Source: [Eubacterium] saphenum
GTDB lineage: Bacteria > Bacillota > Clostridia > Oscillospirales > Ruminococcaceae
DNA length: 11,832 bases
Assembly (NCBI GenBank): GCA_004554555.1
Contig: SFLN01000075.1
Span: forward strand, 1-11,832
Reading direction: 5' to 3'
Shown: positions 5,878 through 11,832 of the stretch, piece after piece
Layout: each line of letters starts with the position of its first letter
Numbering within the stretch: position 1 is the stretch's first letter
Notes under the pieces: generated by a model
Database searches by the model: none
What the model was told of the DNA's origin: nothing
The model's input: the letters and a program-made list of their open reading frames with translations, nothing else
Position numbers and translations under genes: made by a program

Positions 5878-6624
5878 ATGAAAACAAAAATTATCTTTGT
5901 TTCAATTTTGGCGGCACTTGTCGCGGTTGTTTTTCTTGTTCCGAAAAAGCAAAATTCAGCCGCTTTCGGCAACTCGGAAATCTGCTCGTTTGCAGCGGAA
6001 AACGGCTTAAATCCGAGCGATTACCCGAACGAGCTTGTCGCAATGCTGGAGCGAAATCCCGAAACGCGGGAATTTGTGCTGAATTATCCGCTGAAAAAGG
6101 ACGAGAAATTTGACTGCACGGTAACTTTGCCCGAGGACGGAAGCGTGCCGCTTTTTCTGCAGTGGGACGAGCGCTGGGGGTATCTGGAGTATTCGGGGGA
6201 GCTGCTGGGATTGAGCGGCTGCGGACCGACAACTCTTTCGATGGCAGCCGCGTATCTTCTCAAGGACGAAACGCTTTCGCCCGCTTACATAGCCAAATTC
6301 AGCGATGAAAACGGCTTTTCAAGCTACAAAAACGGCTCGTGCTGGACGCTTATGAGCGAGGGCGCGAAGCAGCTTGGGCTGCGCTCCGAGGAACTTCCGC
6401 TATGGGAAGCAAGTATGGTGAACTCGCTCGCCGAAAACGAGCTGATAATCTGCGCGATGGGCAAGGGTGATTTCACGTCATCGGGGCATTTTATACTGAT
6501 TTGCGGCTATGAAAACGGCTTGTTTTCCGTCCGCGACCCCAACAGCAAAGCGCGTTCCGAACGGCTCTGGAGCTACGAAACACTCTCAACGCAAATTGAC
6601 GGAATGTGGGCTGTCGGCGTGTAA
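5878..6624 (+). CDS. Membrane-anchored C39-like (papain-fold) cysteine peptidase
   Basis: A 248-residue protein with one N-terminal hydrophobic segment (about residues 4-21) and no clear signal-peptidase site, so it is probably an anchored extracytoplasmic enzyme. The C-terminal half is a C39_2-type peptidase domain. VPLFLQWDERWG carries the oxyanion Q95, SGCGPTTLSMAAAYL the nucleophile C115, SGHFILICGYE the histidine H204, and FSVRDPN the D220 expected to complete the site. Family members cleave peptides or process cell-surface targets; the substrate here is unknown. The ATG at 5878 has GGGGAG seven bases upstream. Its position behind the VanRS-like pair, with a regulator-box-like repeat in front, suggests it is that system's output. 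It ends two bases from the convergent GH26 gene, and I saw no terminator. Confidence 0.85.
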   Translation: MKTKIIFVSILAALVAVVFLVPKKQNSAAFGNSEICSFAAENGLNPSDYPNELVAMLERNPETREFVLNYPLKKDEKFDCTVTLPEDGSVPLFLQWDERWGYLEYSGELLGLSGCGPTTLSMAAAYLLKDETLSPAYIAKFSDENGFSSYKNGSCWTLMSEGAKQLGLRSEELPLWEASMVNSLAENELIICAMGKGDFTSSGHFILICGYENGLFSVRDPNSKARSERLWSYETLSTQIDGMWAVGV

Positions 6625-6626
6625 AA

Positions 6627-7580
6627 TCAGACTTTTTTTAAAGGCACGAAAACTGCGTAAGAGCTGTCGTACATTGACTTCAGGCGGTCGGTTGTGTTGT
6701 ACTGTTCGCCGATGCAAAACTCCTTCGACCATGTCATAAAATACGCCCACGGGGTATGTGACTGCGACAACAGCTCGATATCGGGCAGATACCCGACTTC
6801 ACCCAAAGCCGCCGTTTTATTTCGCGAGGTTGCTTGGACAAGCTGCTCGTACTGCTCGCGATAATCGGTTTTTTCGTATTTTTGCAGGTAAATATCAACC
6901 GAAATTATATCCACAAAATCATCGCCGGGATAAGCCTCCGCAATAGGGCAATTCCACACCCAAAGCAGGTTGTCGAGCTCCTTCTCGTTGACGAAATAAT
7001 CATACATCAGCCGATACAGCTTCATCGCGACAACCGCGCCCTTTGCGCCCCACCAAAACCACTCGCCGTCCGCTTCGTGAAAAGGCCGCCACAAAATCGG
7101 TATATCGGCGTCACGGAATTTTTGCAGTTCTGCTGCGATTACGTCCAAATCTTGATAAAAAGCAGCGCGCTCGGGTGTTCCCTCGACAAGAATTTGCTTC
7201 GCGTCAAAATCGGTGTTCTTCGCGTAAAAGCTCTTGTCGTGACCGCCAAGCGGTGAAAACCAGTGAAACGTGAGCGTGACGATACCATCGGTTTCCTTCG
7301 CCCAATTCAGCGCGGTTTCCATCGTACCGCGGTTTTCATAGACCTCAGTCAGGCACGGTTCCGTTGCGTCCGCGTAATTTATGTTCGGCGAATAAGCCAG
7401 CATTTCAAATCCCCTCAGCAGCGGCTCTTTGCCGGTTTTTTCGCGGATATAAGCGATTTCCTCCATCGGATTTGTCTGCGTGTGCTGCCCCGTGATTATC
7501 GCTTTTCCCGCGGTTTCCGAGAGATAATTCAGCAGCTTTTGCGCGCGCTCCGAAGCGTTTGGATTTACAGTTTTTTGCAC
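6627..7580 (-). CDS. Intracellular GH26 beta-mannanase/mannobiohydrolase-type glycosidase
   Basis: A 317-residue glycoside hydrolase family 26 enzyme, which cleaves beta-1,4-mannosidic bonds with retention in most characterised members. The signatures are clear: GQHTQ near residue 31, WRPFHEADGEWFWWG with the acid/base E169, and AALGEVGYL with the nucleophile E261. There is no signal peptide, membrane segment or carbohydrate-binding module, so it should act in the cytoplasm on imported manno-oligosaccharides. Some GH26 enzymes have other specificities (lichenan, beta-1,3-xylan), so the substrate is inferred mainly from the neighbouring epimerase. The start is GTG, with AAGGAG about seven bases upstream, and the gene lies 16 bases after the epimerase stop in one operon. 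Confidence 0.88.
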   Translation of the reverse strand: MQKTVNPNASERAQKLLNYLSETAGKAIITGQHTQTNPMEEIAYIREKTGKEPLLRGFEMLAYSPNINYADATEPCLTEVYENRGTMETALNWAKETDGIVTLTFHWFSPLGGHDKSFYAKNTDFDAKQILVEGTPERAAFYQDLDVIAAELQKFRDADIPILWRPFHEADGEWFWWGAKGAVVAMKLYRLMYDYFVNEKELDNLLWVWNCPIAEAYPGDDFVDIISVDIYLQKYEKTDYREQYEQLVQATSRNKTAALGEVGYLPDIELLSQSHTPWAYFMTWSKEFCIGEQYNTTDRLKSMYDSSYAVFVPLKKV

Positions 7581-7596
7581 GTTTTTCTCCTTTCAA

Positions 7597-8766
7597 TCAG
7601 CCGAGTCTTCCAATCATTTCAATGCACATTCTGCCGTTGTGGTACGGGCATTTCCACGCGTGAGCCAGCGCCTGGTGCGGCTTCACGGAATTATCGGGAG
7701 AGATGTCCTCAATCCACTCGCCGGTCTTTTTGTCGATGACGAAGTTTTGAATATAATCCCAAACTTTCTCGGAAATTGTGAGATATTCGGCACGCTCGGG
7801 CTGATTTTTATAAGCGTTGTAGAAGCCCGTAACCGCCTCCGCCTGAACCCACCAAACCTTTTTGGCATTGACTTCGCCACTCTCACACTCGTTATTCATC
7901 GCGTGATTTTGCGCGTCAATTCCGTTCTTCAAAGCGCCGTCGGCAAGCCCCTCGATTATCGGGCGCATCTCCGAATAATACGCCTTGTCCTCCAGAACCT
8001 CGCAAGCTCTGTCAATCAGCCACGACGCTTCGATATCGTGACCGTAGGACTCCAAATCAATCAGCGAGTTGTACGATTTATCGAAAAATACGCGGCAGAT
8101 TTTCTTATCGTTATCGTAAACCTTGAACTTGAAAATTCGCAGAATACCGCGGATTGCGTCGCTGACCGCGTAAAATTCATCGGCTCTGTAAAGCTCGGTG
8201 TACGCTTCAAGAACGTGCAGAAGCGTGTTCATTGTGCGCTGCGCGTCAACGCCGTTTTCGGACAGCTTTTCGTTGGAAACAGGCGAAAAATCACGGCTGA
8301 ACGCCTCGAAATAACCCTCGCTGTCGCGGCACTTGCTCTCCATAAGCTGAAACAGATTATAAGCGAGATTGAGCGCGTCCTTTTTGCCGCTTGCCTGATA
8401 AAACACCGAAAGCGCGTACACCGCAAACGCTTGATTATAGGTGTGTTTTGTGGTGTCCTCGGGCGTTCCGTCCGCCTTCACCGACCAAAAAACGCCGCCG
8501 TATCTGCTGTCATAAAAATATTCTATTAGGAAACGAAAAGCGTGCTCCGCCTTTTCAAACAGCTCCGGCTTCTTCAGCAGATTGTACGCCGCCGAATAAA
8601 ACCACAAAATCCTGCTGTTCAGAATACAGCCCTTAACGCTGTTCTTGTCGGGATTTCCCTCCGAATCGGCGTAACCGTAAAAGCCGCCGTTTTCATTGTC
8701 CTCCATCTTGTTCCAAAACGGAATAATATCTTTCTCAAGGTGTCTGCGAAAATCTGCTGCGTTCAT
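7597..8766 (-). CDS. Cellobiose 2-epimerase (N-acylglucosamine 2-epimerase family)
   Basis: Interconverts glucose and mannose at the reducing end of beta-1,4-disaccharides: cellobiose to glucosyl-mannose, and mannobiose to mannosyl-glucose. The 389-residue length equals that of the Ruminococcus albus enzyme as I remember it. The (alpha/alpha)6-barrel residues are in place: R52 in LNSRILWFYSAAY, H184 in TLLHVLEAYTELY, SYGHDIEASWL with H243, E246 and W249, KVWWVQAEAV with W305/W306 and E310, and CPYHNGRM with H376. The many aromatic residues and KHTYNQAFAVYALS also fit. It is cytoplasmic. The ATG at 8766 has AGGAGG eight bases upstream. It is the first gene of the operon with GH26, matching the Ruminococcus mannan pathway, but the GH130 phosphorylase is not in this window. 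Confidence 0.93.
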   Translation of the reverse strand: MNAADFRRHLEKDIIPFWNKMEDNENGGFYGYADSEGNPDKNSVKGCILNSRILWFYSAAYNLLKKPELFEKAEHAFRFLIEYFYDSRYGGVFWSVKADGTPEDTTKHTYNQAFAVYALSVFYQASGKKDALNLAYNLFQLMESKCRDSEGYFEAFSRDFSPVSNEKLSENGVDAQRTMNTLLHVLEAYTELYRADEFYAVSDAIRGILRIFKFKVYDNDKKICRVFFDKSYNSLIDLESYGHDIEASWLIDRACEVLEDKAYYSEMRPIIEGLADGALKNGIDAQNHAMNNECESGEVNAKKVWWVQAEAVTGFYNAYKNQPERAEYLTISEKVWDYIQNFVIDKKTGEWIEDISPDNSVKPHQALAHAWKCPYHNGRMCIEMIGRLG

Positions 8767-8799
8767 AATTTTGCCCTCCTGTTGATTGTTGAATTATCT

Positions 8800-8820
8800 T
8801 TGATTATATTCTACAATCAA
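8800..8820. promoter_or_regulatory. Inverted repeat over the -10 of the epimerase operon
   Basis: TTGATT (8800-8805) and AATCAA (8815-8820) are exact inverted copies nine bases apart. They overlap the -10 and part of the spacer of the epimerase promoter. A repressor site or simple AT-rich chance are both possible, since the arms are only six bases. Confidence 0.35.
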
Positions 8821-8832
8821 GAGGTTCGGCAA
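8803..8832 (-). promoter_or_regulatory. Promoter of the epimerase/GH26 operon
   Basis: On the minus strand a perfect TATAAT (8803-8808) is preceded, at an 18-base spacing, by TTGCCG (8827-8832). The start would be near 8796, about 30 bases before the ATG. A weak -35 next to a divergent AraC-type gene suits activation by that protein. Confidence 0.65.
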
Positions 8833-8879
8833 GCTATGAAATTCAACCTATAAAATTGTAAGAATCTATCATAAACATA

Positions 8880-8908
8880 TTGACAGAATTTCACCGCCGT
8901 GATAAAAT
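8880..8908 (+). promoter_or_regulatory. Promoter of the AraC-type regulator gene
   Basis: A perfect TTGACA (8880-8885) and TAAAAT (8903-8908) stand at 17-base spacing. The start would be near 8915, immediately before the GAGGTGA ribosome binding site. This promoter argues against any translation start upstream of 8908. Confidence 0.75.
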
Positions 8909-8928
8909 ATAAGCGTGAGGTGAAGAAG

Positions 8929-9789
8929 ATGGAGCTTTTTGAATACATTGATTTAATGCACAAGCCTTATGACATTTTTTATACGGACAGCGTTCACTCG
9001 CCGCTGCACTGGCATTATTACAGCGAAATTCTCTATATCATCAGCGGCTCGGTCAAGATTGTCTGCAATAATAAGGAAAAAATTTTGTACCGCGGCGATA
9101 CCTGTTATTTTTATCCGCTTCAGCTGCACGAGGTTTCCGAGCACTCCGAGTGTAAGGAAGAAGTAAAGTACGAAGTTGTAAAATTCAACATTCACACTAT
9201 TAATATACCCGAGGCTTATCTCCAGAAAATGTACGACTGTTTTGTGCGAAGAACGGCAGACGAGGATTTTTGCCTTGTTGTGCCGAGCGAAGAAAGCAGT
9301 GAGAAAATCGGCGCTTGCGTGAGGGATATCGTCGCGGAATTCGAGGGAAAAAGCGCGATGTATATGCTGGCGGTGCAGTCGGGAATTCACTCGCTGCTGA
9401 TTGAAATTGCCAGAAAAATCGACAAGCCAATCCCCAAAACCCGCGAAAAACACTCCGAGCAAAATCTGTCGTTTTACAGCATTCTCGAATACATCGACAC
9501 TCACTCCTCCGAGCGGCTTGAAGTGGCTCAGCTAGCGGATTTGTGCCACATGAGCTACTCAAATTTCGCGCGGCTTTTCCGAGAAAATTACGGGCGCTCT
9601 TGCAAGGAATACATCAACTATATTCGCTTGAACAAGGCGCAGGATTTGCTGCTGAACTCGGACTTTGACCTCGATTATATCGCGCAGGAAACCGGCTTTT
9701 TCGACTGCAGCCACTTCATCAAAACCTACAAAAAATGGCGCGGGATTACGCCGAAACAAGAGCGTATGTGCAGCAAGACTAACCTATAA
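8929..9789 (+). CDS. AraC-family transcriptional regulator with cupin sensor domain
   Basis: A 286-residue regulator, probably of the divergent mannoside operon. The N-terminal half is a cupin-like ligand domain with SPLHWHYYSEILYIISGSV and YRGDTCYFYPLQLHEV (about residues 20-75). The C-terminal third holds the two helix-turn-helix motifs: LEVAQLADLCHMSYSNFARLF and DLDYIAQETGFFDCSHFIKTYKKWRGITPKQ. The ligand is likely a sugar, by analogy and context only. I chose the ATG at 8929, with GAGGTGA about five bases upstream, over the in-frame GTG at 8899. The GTG lies upstream of the -10 of the gene's own promoter and would not be transcribed from it. The gene ends three bases before a hairpin shared with the convergent TelA gene. 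Confidence 0.9.
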   Translation: MELFEYIDLMHKPYDIFYTDSVHSPLHWHYYSEILYIISGSVKIVCNNKEKILYRGDTCYFYPLQLHEVSEHSECKEEVKYEVVKFNIHTINIPEAYLQKMYDCFVRRTADEDFCLVVPSEESSEKIGACVRDIVAEFEGKSAMYMLAVQSGIHSLLIEIARKIDKPIPKTREKHSEQNLSFYSILEYIDTHSSERLEVAQLADLCHMSYSNFARLFRENYGRSCKEYINYIRLNKAQDLLLNSDFDLDYIAQETGFFDCSHFIKTYKKWRGITPKQERMCSKTNL

Positions 9790-9826
9790 AAATTTCGCAG
9801 GCAAGGGCTTTACCTTACCTGCGAAA
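9786..9826 (-). terminator. Terminator shared by convergent telA-like and araC-like genes
   Basis: TTTCGCAGGCAAGG (9793-9806) pairs with CCTTACCTGCGAAA (9813-9826) at 13 of 14 positions around a 6-base loop. On the minus strand it is followed by a run of five T, a good intrinsic terminator for the TelA-like gene. On the plus strand it is followed by GCGCGTTTT, so it may also serve the AraC-type gene less efficiently. The TelA stop codon lies in the loop, so one arm is coding. Confidence 0.8.
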
Positions 9827-10928
9827 GCGCGTTTTGAAGCTGATTTTCTATTCTGCCAAGCTCGGCTTGCGCTTGACGTTGCTGAAGAGCGCTCTCGCGG
9901 TTTAACGCAAGCGTTTCCTCAATCTCCCGAACAAGGCTCTCGTTCGCCTTATTCAGCGCCTCGGTGTCAATCCCGCGGCGGCTCTCCGCGGTAGCCTGTA
10001 CAGCGCTTTGACGAAGCATTTCGGCGTTTTGCTGAATCATCGCGTTGGTTATCTTGTCAATCTCGCGCTGCGTTTTGTACACAACGGTTTGATGCGAAAG
10101 CCCGACTGCCGCCGCGTACTGGTTCTTCCAAATCGGGATTGTGTTCAGCACCGCGCTTTGGATTTTCTGCGCCATAACGCTGTTTCCCGTCTGAATAATC
10201 TTCATCTGCGGCACGGACTGGAGCGCTATCGTGCGGCTCAGCTCCAAGTCGTGCAGCCGCCCTTCAAATCGGTTCAGATTTTCCTCAAAACCGTACAGCA
10301 GCTGCTGCGACATCGGGTCATTCTGCCGCTGCGCCTCGGCACGGAGCTTCGGTACAACGGTTTCCCGCATTTGAGTGAGCTGCTCCGTTCCTGCCTGAAT
10401 GTACAGCGTGAGCTCCCGAAAGCATTTCGCGTTCTCTTTGCCGAGCATATCAAACCGCTCCGAACCGCGCAGCAGCTCCATTCGCGAACGCTCGAGCTGC
10501 TGTTCGAGAAGCTCTATTCGCAGACGCGCTTTGGAAAAACGCTTTTTCAGCTTTTTCATTCGCCTTGCGCGGCTTCCGATTACCGGCAATCTCGACCAAA
10601 ACGTGTCCTTAAACGCGCTCCCTGCGTCAAGCAGTTTTATTTCACCGAGCAGCGCCCGGAGCTGTCCCGCAACATCTGTGCCGTCCTTTGTGGAATTGTC
10701 CAGCACCGTGTCCGCAAACTCGGCGAGCTTTCGCTGGCTGCCTATGCCAAATTCAACCGCAGTCACGCTTTCCCTGAGGTAAAGCTCACCTTTGATTTCA
10801 TCGATTTTCTGCCGCTCTGCCGCAGTAAAAGTAAGCGTCGCGGTTTCCGTCGCCTTTTGGATATCAAGCTGCGCGTCATCGTTTCGGGCAGCCTTCGCAA
10901 GCGCTGCAAGAGTAATTTCTTCAGACAT
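9810..10928 (-). CDS. TelA/KlaA-family protein (toxic anion resistance family)
   Basis: A 372-residue cytoplasmic protein of the TelA/KlaA family, named for tellurite resistance but found widely in Firmicutes, often with envelope-stress or solute-binding genes. The diagnostic part is ALQSVPQMKIIQTGNSVMAQ, followed by KIQSAVLNTIPIWKNQYAAAVGL at about residues 235-275. Long charged helices (KKLKKRFSKARLRIELLEQQLERS, near 122-145, and the C-terminal 290-370) are likely coiled coils. There is no signal peptide or membrane segment. The length is typical of the family. The ATG at 10928 has GAGGAG five bases upstream, and the gene lies nine bases after the stop of the solute-binding gene, so they form one operon. 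The biochemical role is not established; no ter genes are visible here. Confidence 0.9.
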   Translation of the reverse strand: MSEEITLAALAKAARNDDAQLDIQKATETATLTFTAAERQKIDEIKGELYLRESVTAVEFGIGSQRKLAEFADTVLDNSTKDGTDVAGQLRALLGEIKLLDAGSAFKDTFWSRLPVIGSRARRMKKLKKRFSKARLRIELLEQQLERSRMELLRGSERFDMLGKENAKCFRELTLYIQAGTEQLTQMRETVVPKLRAEAQRQNDPMSQQLLYGFEENLNRFEGRLHDLELSRTIALQSVPQMKIIQTGNSVMAQKIQSAVLNTIPIWKNQYAAAVGLSHQTVVYKTQREIDKITNAMIQQNAEMLRQSAVQATAESRRGIDTEALNKANESLVREIEETLALNRESALQQRQAQAELGRIENQLQNALSQVR

Positions 10929-10937
10929 TTTCGCTCC

Positions 10938-11642
10938 TCAACTCAATTCGTCGATAATTTTTTTCATCACATTATAGCTCGGCATATTCATCACCGCAGT
11001 AACATTTTCGGGTATGCCGTTAACCGCGATTTTGCCGTTTGCGCTTGAATAATCGCCCGTGCGGAAGCCGTGTTTTTCCCACGCAAGCCGCTGTACCTCT
11101 TTATCTACAAGCGCCTCAATTCCGCTTTTTCCGTTATCGTCAAGCGCGATGTAAATGTGCGTTGACCAGACCGTCGGCGACGGGTAAATCACCACAACAT
11201 CGTCCTTGATTTTCTCGTATGCGGCGGGATTTTCTGCGGCATATTCGAGAATTTGGCTCTCATAGCCCGCGATAATCGGCTTTGCGCCAACGCCCATTCT
11301 CAAGAACTGGTTGAACAAATCGGAGGACGAGGTTTCCATATAGCCGTTTCGCGAGAAGATTTCCTTGAGCTTAGGCAAAACCGCCGAAATCGTGCTCTCA
11401 TCAACCGTTTTCCCGCCGTTCAGCGAGTTTGCCAAAAGCGCCGCGAACATATTTCCCGAATTTGAGCGCGCGGGGTCCGTTGTATCAACGCAAACACTGC
11501 CGTAGAGCTGCGCCAGCCCGATGTCGCTCCACTGTTTTTCCTCGAGAATTAAGTTCGTGAGCTTCTCCATATCCGCGTAATAAACACCGTCCGTCTGCGA
11601 CACTAATATTCCGTATTCTATGCTTGCGATTGAGATTATCAA
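10938..11642 (-). CDS. Solute-binding protein, 5'-truncated (probable gene remnant)
   Basis: The 234-residue frame is the C-terminal portion of an extracellular solute-binding-type protein often encoded next to telA-like genes. Recognisable segments are VDTTDPARSNSGNMFAALLANSLNGG, LFNQFLRMGVGAKPIIAGYE, VVVIYPSPTVWSTHIYIALDDNGK and IAWEKHGFRTGDY. Family-like sequence can be followed up to about LVSQTDGVYYADMEKL, near 11560-11605. Beyond that, the in-frame TTG at 11642 has no ribosome binding site, and a stop (TAA at 11655-11657) follows five codons upstream. All minus frames to the window end contain stops. The signal peptide and roughly 100-200 N-terminal residues are therefore missing. Either the gene is broken by a rearrangement near 11605-11660 or the assembly is chimeric. 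The stated start is only the end of the open frame. Confidence 0.75.
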   Translation of the reverse strand: MIISIASIEYGILVSQTDGVYYADMEKLTNLILEEKQWSDIGLAQLYGSVCVDTTDPARSNSGNMFAALLANSLNGGKTVDESTISAVLPKLKEIFSRNGYMETSSSDLFNQFLRMGVGAKPIIAGYESQILEYAAENPAAYEKIKDDVVVIYPSPTVWSTHIYIALDDNGKSGIEALVDKEVQRLAWEKHGFRTGDYSSANGKIAVNGIPENVTAVMNMPSYNVMKKIIDELS

Positions 11643-11832
11643 AAGCGGTGAGAATTACGGTCGGTACAAAATGAGAATTTCCATGCCGACATACGGTACG
11701 AGTTATATGAACACCTACGCAAATCTAATCAAAACAGACGATATAACTCTGCCGCTTTACATTGCCCCTTATAACCCTTATAACAGCAGCGACAAGCACT
11801 ATTTCGGCTTTGCTCTTGGGATATTCAAGACG
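11620..11832 (+). CDS. Unidentified partial plus-strand reading frame at the junction
   Basis: From the ATG at 11620 the plus strand stays open to the window edge (71 codons). The same frame is open from 11584, after two adjacent TAA codons. The predicted residues, beginning MLAIEIIKSGENYGRYKMR and including PTYGTSYMNTY and PLYIAPYNPY, look like ordinary coding sequence rich in Tyr and Asn. The opposite strand has stops in all frames over the same stretch. No ribosome binding site precedes the ATG, so this may be the middle of a gene joined here by a rearrangement rather than a true start. I do not recognise the family. Confidence 0.4.
   Translation, partial: MLAIEIIKSGENYGRYKMRISMPTYGTSYMNTYANLIKTDDITLPLYIAPYNPYNSSDKHYFGFALGIFKT

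Noticed and set aside
7639..8529. A 296-codon open plus-strand frame
   Set aside because: It lies wholly antisense to the cellobiose 2-epimerase, which has all catalytic residues and a strong ribosome binding site.
9810..10928. A tellurite resistance (ter) locus
   Set aside because: Only a TelA/KlaA-family gene is present, with no terZABCDE genes. This family is widespread and the name does not prove function.
10008..11048. A 346-codon open plus-strand frame
   Set aside because: It is antisense to the TelA-like and solute-binding genes, whose conserved motifs and ribosome binding sites are clear. Its product resembles no family and is an artefact of codon bias.

Overview
The window looks like a chromosomal segment of a Gram-positive Firmicute, most likely a Clostridia/Ruminococcus-type gut or rumen bacterium, or an assembled genome of one. 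The reasons are the strong AGGAGG-type Shine-Dalgarno sites, sigma-A promoters with extended -10 elements, frequent TTG/GTG starts, a VanR/VanS-like two-component pair, and an intracellular GH26 glycosidase paired with a cellobiose 2-epimerase as in Ruminococcus mannan use. I saw no tRNA, rRNA, CRISPR array or insertion sequence. Taxonomy is inference; no database was searched.

Left part (1-3865), all on the minus strand. The start of sbcC (cut by the window edge) overlaps the end of sbcD, giving a DNA-repair nuclease operon whose leader holds two candidate promoters and a long nested inverted repeat. Upstream lies a two-gene operon with a consensus promoter (TTGACA-17-TATAAT): a stand-alone GyrI-like effector-binding protein and a cysteine-bearing flavin oxidoreductase. 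Next is a SAM-methyltransferase-like gene with a TTG start, whose promoter spacer holds a perfect 17-base palindrome.

Middle (3866-6624), plus strand. A VanR-like response regulator and VanS-like histidine kinase overlap by 35 bases, as in vanRS-A operons, but no vanHAX follows. The next gene encodes a membrane-anchored C39-type papain-like peptidase. Similar T-rich direct repeats of 11-12 base period lie upstream of the peptidase gene and between the regulator and the divergent methyltransferase. They are candidate boxes for the regulator and would tie these genes into one small regulon.

Right-centre (6627-9789). A GH26 glycosidase without signal peptide and a cellobiose 2-epimerase form a minus-strand operon. 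It is transcribed divergently from an AraC-family regulator, whose true start is best placed at the ATG at 8929, just behind a consensus promoter. This fits intracellular handling of short beta-mannosides: GH26 releases mannobiose and the epimerase converts it to mannosyl-glucose. The GH130 phosphorylase expected to finish the pathway is not in the window.

Right end (9786-11832). A TelA/KlaA-family gene lies 9 bases downstream of a solute-binding-protein gene that has lost its N-terminal part. Minus-strand coding stops abruptly near 11600-11660, and an unrelated plus-strand frame runs off the edge. This is a rearrangement, inversion or insertion junction, or an assembly chimera.
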